In this document: piece after piece, positions 8,101 through 16,219 of the stretch
Numbering within the stretch: the stretch's first letter is position 1
Layout: each line of letters starts with the position of its first letter
NCBI RefSeq assembly: GCF_900107405.1
Contig: NZ_FNPV01000002.1
Span: 186,001 to 250,000, forward strand
Origin: Tindallia californiensis
Lineage (GTDB): Bacteria > Bacillota > Clostridia > Peptostreptococcales > Tindalliaceae
Length of the DNA: 64,000 nt
Reading direction: 5' to 3'
Program-made: the position numbers and the translations under genes
The notes under the pieces: generated by a model
Database searches by the model: none
Told to the model about the DNA's origin: nothing
What the model saw: only the letters and a program-made list of their open reading frames with translations

Positions 8101-8550
8101 TTACCAGACTTCTGCAAAAGCAGCGTTTGTATAGATATCTTCCAATCGCGTTTTATGGCCTTTTTCCATTTTTACTAATTCTAAAAAGGTTTGTTTTTGT
8201 TGTTCTTCTTCACTTGCATTCGCAAACTGTTGGTACATATCCATTGCCTCTTGTTCTTTTTTCATAGCAAGCGCAATCGCATCCTTAAAGCTCATATCTG
8301 TAGAAAGTTTTTGTTCTTCAACGGTTTCGGCAACTTTGTAATCTTTTGTTTCATCAAACTTCATTTCATCCTGCTTTTTATCAAAGTAAGATTTCAATAT
8401 CATTTCATGTTTTTTTTCTTCTTCTGCTAATTCCTTAAAGGTAGATTTTAATGTTTTATCCTCTATTTTTTCTGCCGCATCTTTGTAAAACTCATGGGCC
8501 TCCACTTCGTTTTCAACAGCCATTTTTAATATCTCTTTATAATTTTTCAC
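8101..8550 (-). CDS. Ferritin-like / rubrerythrin-type diiron protein
   Basis: A 149-residue four-helix-bundle protein of the rubrerythrin-like ferritin family, lacking the C-terminal rubredoxin domain. Both halves carry the diiron pattern: ENEVEAHEFY with AEEEKKHEMI in the first half, and KKEQEAMDMYQQF with VKMEKGHKTRLE in the second. In anaerobes such proteins reduce peroxide or handle iron. The start is a GTG at 8550 with GGAGGTGG upstream. It lies between fdhD and the moaA leader, with a terminator directly behind it. A role in protecting the oxygen-sensitive formate dehydrogenase is a guess from context. Confidence 0.85.
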   Translation of the reverse strand: MKNYKEILKMAVENEVEAHEFYKDAAEKIEDKTLKSTFKELAEEEKKHEMILKSYFDKKQDEMKFDETKDYKVAETVEEQKLSTDMSFKDAIALAMKKEQEAMDMYQQFANASEEEQQKQTFLELVKMEKGHKTRLEDIYTNAAFAEVW

Positions 8551-8600
8551 TTCGCTCCACCTCCATCAAGTTTTCATCTTATTTGCCTGATGCCACTCCA

Positions 8601-9392
8601 TTACTTAGAATATGTTACCCGATCTGAGTGTGCATAAACATTCATTCTATTTCCTCTGGCAAAACCCACTAAGGTTATGTTCATTTGTTCTGCTACCTCA
8701 ACGGACAAATCAGTAGGCGCCGATCTGGATACAATCATAGCTATTCCTTGCTTAGCTGTTTTAATCAACATTTCTGATGAAATTCTCCCACTAGTTAAGA
8801 GCCATTTTCCTTGCAATGATATATTGTCTTTCATCGCATGACCGATTGTTTTATCCAATGCATTGTGTCTCCCTATATCTTCATGAAAAATAAGCATTTG
8901 TTTTCCATCGCATAAAGCACAGGCATGAACGCCTCCCGTTTCCTTAAAAAGAACTGATTGTTTATTAAATGTATTCGAGAGTTCCAAAATATGCTTTGCC
9001 TCTACGTGAAACTGATCTTTTACCGGTTTTGCGGTTAATGAATCCAACACATCATAGAACACAGTCCCTTTTCCACAGCCACTGGTCAATGTTCTTTTTC
9101 CATGAATTTTCATTTTAGAAAACACTTGTTCGGATATAGTAATATGTCCATAACCCATTGCGTCCTCTATCCTTATGCTTTCAATATCTTCCATGGTTTT
9201 AATGAGGCCTTCTGAGTATAAAAACCCAATCATTAGGTACTCCAGATCTTCTCCTGAGCATAGAAGGGTTACAAATTCTTCATCATTGATATAGAGGGTA
9301 AAGGGTTTTTCTTTTGCTACTTGATCCTCTACTTCTTCACCACTATTGTCGCGCACTCGAATAATATTGACTTTTTTTGATATGGCGCTCAT
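8601..9392 (-). CDS. fdhD: Formate dehydrogenase accessory sulfurtransferase FdhD
   Basis: FdhD passes sulfur from a cysteine desulfurase to the Mo-bis-PGD cofactor of formate dehydrogenases, which is required for activity. The 263 residues show YINDEEFVTLLCSGEDLEYLMIGFL, the TSGCGKG loop (about residues 111-117) with the acceptor cysteine, KETGGVHACALCD, EDIGRHNALDKTIG and LLTSGRISSEMLIK, all FdhD signatures. The E. coli loop has two cysteines (CxxC); here only one is present in the loop, as in many Firmicutes. It lies directly behind the formate dehydrogenase genes. The ATG at 9392 has AAGGAG nine bases upstream. Confidence 0.95.
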   Translation of the reverse strand: MSAISKKVNIIRVRDNSGEEVEDQVAKEKPFTLYINDEEFVTLLCSGEDLEYLMIGFLYSEGLIKTMEDIESIRIEDAMGYGHITISEQVFSKMKIHGKRTLTSGCGKGTVFYDVLDSLTAKPVKDQFHVEAKHILELSNTFNKQSVLFKETGGVHACALCDGKQMLIFHEDIGRHNALDKTIGHAMKDNISLQGKWLLTSGRISSEMLIKTAKQGIAMIVSRSAPTDLSVEVAEQMNITLVGFARGNRMNVYAHSDRVTYSK

Positions 9393-9438
9393 TAAACATT
9401 ACTCCTTTAAACGCTGCTAACCACAGAAAATCTTTAAA

Positions 9439-9472
9439 GCAGTCGTGCTAACTCCTAATTTAGCACGACTGC
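9439..9472 (-). terminator. Strong hairpin between fdhA and fdhD
   Basis: A perfect 13-bp inverted repeat GCAGTCGTGCTAA/TTAGCACGACTGC with an 8-base loop begins six bases after the fdhA stop. On the minus strand only TTTAAAG follows, so it may be a leaky terminator or an mRNA-stabilising hairpin that lowers fdhD relative to the dehydrogenase. Confidence 0.7.
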
Positions 9473-9478
9473 CTTTCT

Positions 9479-12151
9479 TTATGCTAATTTTTCAATGGTA
9501 ATACCCGTTACTTTAAGTCCTGGTATTTTACTGAATTTATCAAACTCCTCACCATTAGTCAGTACATTCGCACCTTCTGACCAGTGGAATGGTATAAATA
9601 AAACATTTTCTTCCACCCGATCCGTTATTTTTGCTTTGATTTTCACTTCACCACGACGGGATTTTACTCTTACAAAATCTCCCTCTTCAATGCCCTTTTG
9701 AGCAGCCAGTGCTGGATTGATTTCGATATAAGATTCTGGTGCTATTTTATTAATACCATCGGTTTTGCCAGTCATGCTGCGAGTATGATACTGGTAAAGA
9801 ATTCGGCCAGTTGTAAGCACCAATGGATATTCTGGATCACCTAGTTCGCTGGATTCAACAAATTCTATGGCTTTCAGAAGTCCAGTTCCTCTTGCTGGTT
9901 TTCCAATATGCAGAATGGGAGTCCCCGGATGTTCTTCTGTTGGGCATGGCCATGCAATACCTTTTTCTTCAAGTCTTTCATAGCTAATGCCCGCATACTG
10001 TGGCGTTACCTGGCGAATTTCTTCAAACACTTCTTCTGCACTGTCATACTGTTTTTCATAGCCTAGCCTGTTCATTATCTCCATAAAGATTACCCAGTCT
10101 GGCTTTGCTTCTCCAGGTGCATCAACAGCTTTTCTAACACGTTGAACCCTTCTTTCTGTATTGACAAAGGTTCCATCTTTTTCAGCAAAAGCGGCTGCTG
10201 GTAACACAACATCAGCAAGCTCGGCTGTTTCTGTCAGGAAAAGATCCTGAACGACCACAAATGCTTTCTTTAATGCTTTTTCAACATGATGGGTGTCCGG
10301 ATCAGAAACCATTGGGTTTTCACCGAATACGTAGAGCATTTTTACTCGATCTTCTTCAATGGCTTTAACCGTATCGGTGATCGTCAGACCTGGTTTATCT
10401 GATAGCTTAACTCCCCACGCATCTTCAAATTTCTTTACAATCGTCTCATTCGTTACTGGCTGATATCCAGTAAATACATTAGGAAGCGCTCCCATATCAC
10501 AAGCGCCCTGAACATTATTCTGACCACGAAGTGGATTCACGCCACCACCAGCTTTACCCAGATTACCCGTTAGCATTGCCAGGTTCGACAATGTCATAAC
10601 ACTTTCTGTTCCTGTCACATGCTGAGTAATTCCCATACAATAGATAATGGTAGCTGTACCTGCTTCACCATATAAGCGAGCTGCTTTTCGTATATCTTCC
10701 GCATCGACTTCGCATATTTCTGCTACGTATTCTGGTGTGTATTTTTCAACAACTTTTTTCAGTTCATCAAAACCTTCTGTTGTATTCTGAATATACGCTT
10801 TGTCTTCCAGTCCTTCTTCAAGAATAACGTTCATCATGGCATTGTGCAAAGCGACACTTGTCCCAGGTTTTATTTTCAAGAAAACGTCGGCATATTCTGC
10901 CATTTCAATTTCTCGAGGATCAGCCACTATTAATTTTTTGCCAGCTTTTATGGCACGTTTTAACTGAGCTCCGATCACCGGATGATTTTCCGTTGTATTT
11001 GATCCAGTAATAAACATGGTATCCGCCGTTTGGATATCGGCAATGCTGTTCGTCATCGCTCCGCTTCCTAATGTCGTTGCAAGACCTGCAACCGTAGAGG
11101 AATGTCAGAGGCGGGCACAATGGTCCACATTGTTGGTCCCGATAGCCGCACGCATCATTTTTGTCATCAAATAATTATCTTCTGTCAAGCCACGAGCAGA
11201 AGAAAAACCTGCAACAGCGTCTGGGCCGTCACTTTCTTTAATTTCTTTGATTTTACTTGTTATAAGGTTATATGCTTCGTCCCAGCTAGCTTCTGTAAGC
11301 TCTCCATTTTTTCGAATAAGTGGTTTTTGGAGACGGTCTGAATGACTAACAAAGTCAAAAGAAAATCTACCTTTAACACACAACAATCCTTCGTTGCAAT
11401 GTCCTGTTACCGGCAATACTTCCATGATTTTGTTGTCCTTAACCAGAAGTTCCATTTGACATCCAACACCACAGTAAGAGCAGGTTGTCTGTACTTTATC
11501 CACTTCCCAGTACCTGTACTTTTCTCGTCGTTTTGGCATAAGGGCACCCACCGGACATACGGATACACAGTTTCCACAAGAAACGCATGTGGATTCTGAA
11601 ATTCCTTGCTCAAAAGGAGTTCCCACATGAGTTTCAAAACCTCGATCCACAAAACAGAGTGCATCTGTGTTTTGGACCTGAGAACACATGTATACGCATT
11701 TTCCGCATAAGATGCATTTGGTCTGATCAGCTGTATAGAACTCATTCGAAACATCTTTTTCATAGCTTTTTCTTGCGCCATCATAAGAAGTTTCTTCTAT
11801 ATCATATTGATAACAGAGATCTTGTAAAGTACATCTACCAGCCTTTTCACAAGTAAGACAATCCAACGGATGGTTTGCAAGAATTAAGTCAAGTATCTCT
11901 CTTCTAGCTTCTACAACCGCTTCGCTTTCTGTCTGAACTATCATTCCATCTGTAGCAGGGATGCAGCATGCCGTCATCAATGAGCGGGCACCTTCCACTT
12001 CTACAACGCAAATCCGACATGATCCATGAGGCTTAAATCGGTCATCATAACAAAATGTCGGGATTTTTATTCCAATTTTTTCGGCAGCTTGAAGTATCGT
12101 AGCTCCTTGCTCTACTTCTACTTCAAAACCGTTAATAGTAAGATTTATCAT
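9479..12151 (-). CDS. fdhA: Selenocysteine-containing NAD-linked formate dehydrogenase, catalytic subunit
   Basis: Oxidises formate to CO2 at a Mo(W)-bis-PGD centre. The gene is 890 codons with an in-frame TGA at 11105-11107 read as selenocysteine (residue 349, context DHCARL-U-HSSTVAGL). A stop-limited reading would split it into two ORFs. Domains: a NuoG-like [2Fe-2S] region (C34, C45, C48), a His/Cys cluster region (NHPLDCLTCEKAGRCTLQDLC), two ferredoxin clusters (CILCGKCVYMC and CVSCGNCVSVCPVG), the [4Fe-4S] site CSYCGVGCQMELL, then the Mo domain ending with a molydopterin-binding fold (LFIPFHWSEGANVLTN). The ATG at 12151 is preferred (GAGG six bases upstream). The NuoG-like N-terminus docks it to the NuoE/NuoF-like partners upstream. 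Confidence 0.95.
11076..11107 (-). promoter_or_regulatory. UGA selenocysteine codon and SECIS hairpin of fdhA
   Basis: Twelve bases after the TGA the minus strand contains GTTGCA-GGTCT-TGCAAC, a 6-bp stem with a GGUCU loop. This is nearly the same apical hairpin as the E. coli fdhF/fdnG SECIS (GGUUGCAGGUCU). Spacing and loop fit recruitment of SelB. Confidence 0.93.
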
Positions 12152-12193
12152 CCTGATCCTCATCCTCCTTTACTTGTCAGTACCTATTTAACC

Positions 12194-13990
12194 TTATCCT
12201 TTTTTAATGGCATCAAACGGACAGGCTTCCAAACATGCTCCACATTTAATACATTTTTCCTGGTCAATCAAGTATACTTCTTTCCCTTTCACGCCACTGA
12301 TACAATCCACAGGACATTTTGCGGCGCAAATTCCACATTTTTTGCATTTTTCCGGTATGACCAGAAACTGGAGCAAGGCTTGACAAACACCTGCCGGACA
12401 TTTTTTGTCATTGACATGTGCTTCATACTCATTTCTAAAATACTTAATGGTAGACAAGACCGGATTAGGAGCTGTTTGTCCAAGTCCACATAAGGATGCA
12501 CTTTTAATGGTTTTTGCCAAAGACTCTAGTTTGTCTACATCTGCAAGAGTTCCTTTTCCTTCTGTAATTTTATCCAATAACTCATGCATTCTTTTTGTTC
12601 CTTCTCGACAAGGTGTACATTTTCCACAGGACTCTTCTTCTGTAAAGTCTAAGAAAAACCGCGCTACGTCAACCATACAGTTATCTTCATCCATAACAAT
12701 CATTCCACCAGAACCCATCATAGATCCTAATTGAATTAAATTGTCAAAATCAATCGGTGTATCTAAATGTGCTTCCGGAATACATCCGCCGGATGGTCCA
12801 CCAGTTTGAACCGCTTTAAATGCTTTACCATTCGGAATACCTCCACCAACTTCAAAGATAGTTTCTCTCAAAGTGGTTCCCATTGGTATTTCCAGAAGTC
12901 CGGTGTTGTTTATTTTTCCTCCTAATGCAAAAACCTTGGTACCTTTTGATTTTTCTGTGCCTATACTCGCAAACCAATCGGCACCTTTTAGAATGATTTG
13001 TGGTACATTCGCAAAAGTTTCTACATTATTTAATAATGTAGGCTTATCAAAAATACCTTTGACAGCTGGGAAGGGAGGTCTTACTTTCGGCATTCCTCTT
13101 CCACCCTCAATAGATCGAATAAGTGCTGTTTCTTCACCACAAACAAAGGCTCCTGCTCCTTCACGAATCTCCATATCAAAATTAAATCCTGATTCAAAAA
13201 TATCTTTTCCAAGCAAACCATTTTCTCTTGCCTGGTCTATTGCAATCTGAAGCCTTTTTACAGCAATCGGATATTCCGCTCGAACATATACAAAACCATA
13301 TTCAGCTCCTACGGCATAGGCTGCAATTGCCATGGCTTCTACCAGCGTATGAGGATCTCCTTCTAGGACAGATCGATCCATAAATGCTCCCGGGTCTCCC
13401 TCGTCAGCATTACAAGCCACATACTTCGTATCGCCTTCCGCTTTTCGTGTGAAATCCCATTTTAATCCTGTTGGGAAACCACCACCACCACGACCCCTCA
13501 GTCCAGAATTCTTGATTTCTTCTACTACTTGCTCCGGAGTCATTTCAGTCAATACTTTTGCCATGGCTGCATATCCATCGTAAGCAATGTATTCTTCAAG
13601 AATCTCCGGATTAATAACTCCACAGTTTCGAAGCGCAACCCGTTGTTGTTTTTTGTAAAAGCCCATATTATTAATGCTGTCACTTGCTTCTTTTTTACCA
13701 GGCTCTTTATAGATTAATTCTTGTACAATTCTCCCCTTTACCAGGTGCTCCTCTGTAATTTTAGGAACGTCATCTAACTTCACCTGGCTATAAAAAGAAC
13801 CTTCCGGATATACAATAACAATAGGCCCAGCTTCACAAAGCCCAAAACAACCAGTCTGAACAACTTTTACTTCTTTCTCTATTCCATGTTTCTCCAGCTC
13901 TTTATTAAAAAGATCTATGATCTTAAAAGCATCTGAGGAAACGCATCCAGTACCGCCACAAACCAGCACATGAGATCTGTACAACTCCAT
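12194..13990 (-). CDS. NuoF/HydB-like NADH-binding flavoprotein subunit of formate dehydrogenase
   Basis: Transfers electrons between FeS clusters and NAD(H) through FMN. The 598 residues contain an N-terminal thioredoxin-like [2Fe-2S] domain (VCGGTGC near 10-16, QTGCFGLCEAGP near 46-57), the FMN/NADH domain (GLRGRGGGGFPTGLKW; CNADEGDPGAFMDR), the [4Fe-4S] motif EESCGKCTPCREGT with CGLGQTAPNPV, and two C-terminal ferredoxin clusters (CKKCGICAAKCPVDC and CIKCGACLEACPFDA). This architecture is that of HydB/HylB subunits of bifurcating enzymes rather than complex I NuoF. It is followed 42 bases later by fdhA. Whether the complex also reduces ferredoxin (bifurcation) cannot be read from sequence. 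Confidence 0.92.
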   Translation of the reverse strand: MELYRSHVLVCGGTGCVSSDAFKIIDLFNKELEKHGIEKEVKVVQTGCFGLCEAGPIVIVYPEGSFYSQVKLDDVPKITEEHLVKGRIVQELIYKEPGKKEASDSINNMGFYKKQQRVALRNCGVINPEILEEYIAYDGYAAMAKVLTEMTPEQVVEEIKNSGLRGRGGGGFPTGLKWDFTRKAEGDTKYVACNADEGDPGAFMDRSVLEGDPHTLVEAMAIAAYAVGAEYGFVYVRAEYPIAVKRLQIAIDQARENGLLGKDIFESGFNFDMEIREGAGAFVCGEETALIRSIEGGRGMPKVRPPFPAVKGIFDKPTLLNNVETFANVPQIILKGADWFASIGTEKSKGTKVFALGGKINNTGLLEIPMGTTLRETIFEVGGGIPNGKAFKAVQTGGPSGGCIPEAHLDTPIDFDNLIQLGSMMGSGGMIVMDEDNCMVDVARFFLDFTEEESCGKCTPCREGTKRMHELLDKITEGKGTLADVDKLESLAKTIKSASLCGLGQTAPNPVLSTIKYFRNEYEAHVNDKKCPAGVCQALLQFLVIPEKCKKCGICAAKCPVDCISGVKGKEVYLIDQEKCIKCGACLEACPFDAIKKG

Positions 13991-14016
13991 ATTTTGCCCT
14001 CCTTACCATATTTATT

Positions 14017-14391
14017 TTAAGCTTCTTCTTTTTCAAAAATGCCAATCGTCTGACTTTTCAGCACTTTGCCATTCACCAAATGCTCCGCTACTATTTGTCT
14101 TGCTAAATCAGCTGTCAGCTTAACATAGGTTGTTTTATCATCGCCTTCATAAACTTCCAACATTGGTTCAAGCCTGCAAGCACCAATGCACCCCGTTTGA
14201 GTTACTGTAACATTTTGAAGATTTCGCTTATTAATTTCATCAATCATCGCCATCATAACCGGTCTAGCACCAGCTGCTATCCCACAGGTCGCCATTCCTA
14301 CCACCACTCTGATATCACCACTACCACTTCGAAGCTTTACATCTTCCTGTGCTTTTTTACGAATAGCTTCCAATTCAGCAATCGTTTTCAT
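14017..14391 (-). CDS. Thioredoxin-like [2Fe-2S] ferredoxin subunit
   Basis: A 124-residue protein of the (2Fe-2S) ferredoxin-domain family found between NuoE- and NuoF-like genes in hydrogenase and formate dehydrogenase operons. Visible cysteines are in VGMATCGIAAGARPV (about residues 31-45) and TQTGCIGACRLEPMLE (about 66-81). The first cysteine of the NuoE CxxxxC pair is absent, which is the rule for this subfamily. It follows the NuoE-like gene by 18 bases and precedes the NuoF-like gene by 26, so it is one operon and probably one complex. Confidence 0.85.
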   Translation of the reverse strand: MKTIAELEAIRKKAQEDVKLRSGSGDIRVVVGMATCGIAAGARPVMMAMIDEINKRNLQNVTVTQTGCIGACRLEPMLEVYEGDDKTTYVKLTADLARQIVAEHLVNGKVLKSQTIGIFEKEEA

Positions 14392-14409
14392 GACAATCCT
14401 CCTTCATGA

Positions 14410-14883
14410 TTAATATTTCTCCATGATTTCTTTTACATCTTCCACCACAAGTCTTCCGTATACATCTTCATTAATTGTTATAATAGGCGCCAGCCCACAA
14501 GCTCCTATACAGCGACAAGCTAAAAGACTAAATTTTCCATCCGGAGTTGTTTCACCTGATTTTATTCCAGTAAACTTCGAAATCTCATCAAGAATTGGTT
14601 GTGCATTTCGCACATAACAAGCAGTTCCCATGCAAACAGAAATCAAATAGTCACCTTTAGGTTCCAGGTTAAACTGTGAATAAAACGTAACTACTCCATA
14701 TATTTCGCTCATAGGTATTTTTAAGCCTTTTGATATCTTTTGCTGTACCTCTAATGGTAAATATCCAAAGATATCCTGGGCTTTTTGAAGCACTTGTATC
14801 AAGGCTCCTTTTGTTTCTTTTTCACGGATAATCAGCTCATCCAATTTTTGAAAGTTCTCTGCTGTCATGGTTTCTTTTGGCAT
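14410..14883 (-). CDS. NuoE/HydC-like [2Fe-2S] subunit of formate dehydrogenase
   Basis: The small 24-kDa-type thioredoxin-fold subunit that pairs with NuoF-like proteins. Cysteine ligands are in SVCMGTACYVRNA and LLACRCIGACGLAP, with IYGVVTFYSQFNLEPKG before them. Length is 157 residues from the ATG at 14883, chosen because GGAGGG lies eight bases upstream; the frame also contains an earlier ATG at 14901 without a ribosome site. It is the first gene of the four-gene formate dehydrogenase operon. Confidence 0.92.
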   Translation of the reverse strand: MPKETMTAENFQKLDELIIREKETKGALIQVLQKAQDIFGYLPLEVQQKISKGLKIPMSEIYGVVTFYSQFNLEPKGDYLISVCMGTACYVRNAQPILDEISKFTGIKSGETTPDGKFSLLACRCIGACGLAPIITINEDVYGRLVVEDVKEIMEKY

Positions 14884-14981
14884 TTCGTTACCCTCCTTCA
14901 TTATTAGCTTAAAATTCCATAATGCATGATGTTGTCAGTATAGTCTGACTTATCCACTGGCAATAATGCCAATTTTTCAAT

Positions 14982-15012
14982 ATTATATCATAAGATGAGG
15001 ATTTCATGTTAA
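14982..15012 (-). promoter_or_regulatory. Promoter of the formate dehydrogenase operon, with a nearby inverted repeat
   Basis: TTAACA and TATAAT are separated by 19 bases on the minus strand, about 100 bases before the NuoE-like start. Just downstream of it (14958-14971) is TGGCA-n4-TGCCA, near the expected transcription start, which could be an operator. The spacing is long for a strong sigma-A promoter, so this is a moderate call. Confidence 0.5.
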
Positions 15013-15041
15013 AAAATAAACAACAAATTAAAATAATCTTG

Positions 15042-15962
15042 TCATTTATCTTTTTTCATGTACTCTGTTAACCGTTCACTAAAGGCCTGAGCTGCATGAT
15101 AACCCATCATTTTTTGTCGATGGTTTCTTGCAGCCACTTCAACCATCAAAGATAAATTCCTAGCTGGTTTTACCGGTATCACCACTTCTTCCACGTCCAC
15201 ATCCAGTATTTTCCGACAAGATTCATCTAACCCCAAACGATCATAGCTTTTTTGATGATCCCATTCTTCCAGGTGTACCACAAGGTCGATCCCCGTTTGA
15301 TTTTTTATTGCACCAACCCCATAAAGACTTTTAACGTCTAAAATGCCAATTCCTCTGACTTCTATCATGTTTTTCGTCAAATCCGGGGCTGCTCCTACGA
15401 GGTAGTCATGTCCAATTTTTTTAACTTCTATGGTATCATCAGCTACTAGTAAATGTCCTTTTTTAACTAATTCGATAGCTGTCTCACTTTTTCCAATACC
15501 GCTCTTACCTGTAATAGCTACCCCTACACCATAAACATCCATCAAAACACCATGGATTTGTACCGTTTCGGCTAAATGAAATTCCAAATAATTCATCAGC
15601 CGGGAAATAAGTTTTGTTGTGTTCAGATGACTTCCCACTATTTTCCGCTTATGTTCACTGGCAATTTTCAGCAGTTCTACAGGCAAGCCCATGCTTCTAC
15701 TAACCAGCATACAGGGAATAGGGTATGACATGATTTTATCAAACCGGCTATTTCTAAGATCTTCCGGTAAGGTTTGCAGGTAATAGTGTTCTACTTTCCC
15801 TAAGATTAATATGCGCTCATAGGCAAAATAATCGAAGTAGCCAGCAAGCTGAATACCAGGTCGAACCAGCTCGCTGGTAGTAATACAAGATTCTGACGAA
15901 ACATCTGGATTTAGGTCTTCTAGCTGTTGATCTTTTATTAGTTGAGTAACTGGTATTGGCAT
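15042..15962 (-). CDS. hprK: HPr kinase/phosphorylase
   Basis: Phosphorylates HPr on Ser46 in response to fructose-1,6-bisphosphate and reverses it with phosphate, the sensor of carbon catabolite control in Gram-positives. Walker A is in VAITGKSGIGKSETAIELVK (P-loop GKSGIGKS), followed by HLLVADD, and the HprK signature is in MIEVRGIGILDVKSLYG. The 306-residue length is normal. AGGAGGGG precedes the ATG at 15962. It lies between uvrC and (in most relatives) murB, but here the formate dehydrogenase block separates it from murB. Confidence 0.96.
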   Translation of the reverse strand: MPIPVTQLIKDQQLEDLNPDVSSESCITTSELVRPGIQLAGYFDYFAYERILILGKVEHYYLQTLPEDLRNSRFDKIMSYPIPCMLVSRSMGLPVELLKIASEHKRKIVGSHLNTTKLISRLMNYLEFHLAETVQIHGVLMDVYGVGVAITGKSGIGKSETAIELVKKGHLLVADDTIEVKKIGHDYLVGAAPDLTKNMIEVRGIGILDVKSLYGVGAIKNQTGIDLVVHLEEWDHQKSYDRLGLDESCRKILDVDVEEVVIPVKPARNLSLMVEVAARNHRQKMMGYHAAQAFSERLTEYMKKDK

Positions 15963-15986
15963 AATGCCCCTCCTTTTTTTATCAAA

Positions 15987-16184
15987 TCATTCCGATATTG
16001 GAGGCTCAGGAATAATAGCCAACGCAATGATATAGGCAATAATACCACCAAACCCCATGCTAAACACGGTGAAAACAACCCATATTAGACGCACTAACGT
16101 AGGGTCAATATTAAAGTATTCGGCAATACCACCACAAACGCCAGATATTTTTTTATTTGTACGGGATAAATAAAGACGTTTCAT
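15987..16184 (-). CDS. PspC-domain small membrane protein
   Basis: A 65-residue protein with the PspC pattern: KRLYLSRTNKKISGVCGGIAEYFNIDPTLVRLIWVV followed by one long hydrophobic segment. In Enterobacteria PspC is part of the phage-shock response; in Firmicutes short PspC proteins are membrane-stress-associated and little studied. The ATG at 16184 has GGAGG upstream, and the gene is 24 bases in front of hprK, so it is probably co-transcribed with uvrC and hprK. Confidence 0.9.
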   Translation of the reverse strand: MKRLYLSRTNKKISGVCGGIAEYFNIDPTLVRLIWVVFTVFSMGFGGIIAYIIALAIIPEPPISE

Positions 16185-16219
16185 CTTTACATTACCTCCT
16201 TATAATCCTTTTAATCCTT

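Noticed and set aside
7881-8117. A 78-residue minus-strand ORF across the moaA leader
   Set aside because: It lies over the structured leader with promoter and terminator, has no ribosome site and overlaps the end of the ferritin-like gene; composition is not protein-like.
11105-11107. The formate dehydrogenase as a broken gene (premature stop)
   Set aside because: The stop is TGA, sits at the selenocysteine position of formate dehydrogenases, is followed by an SECIS hairpin, and the frame continues without loss on both sides.
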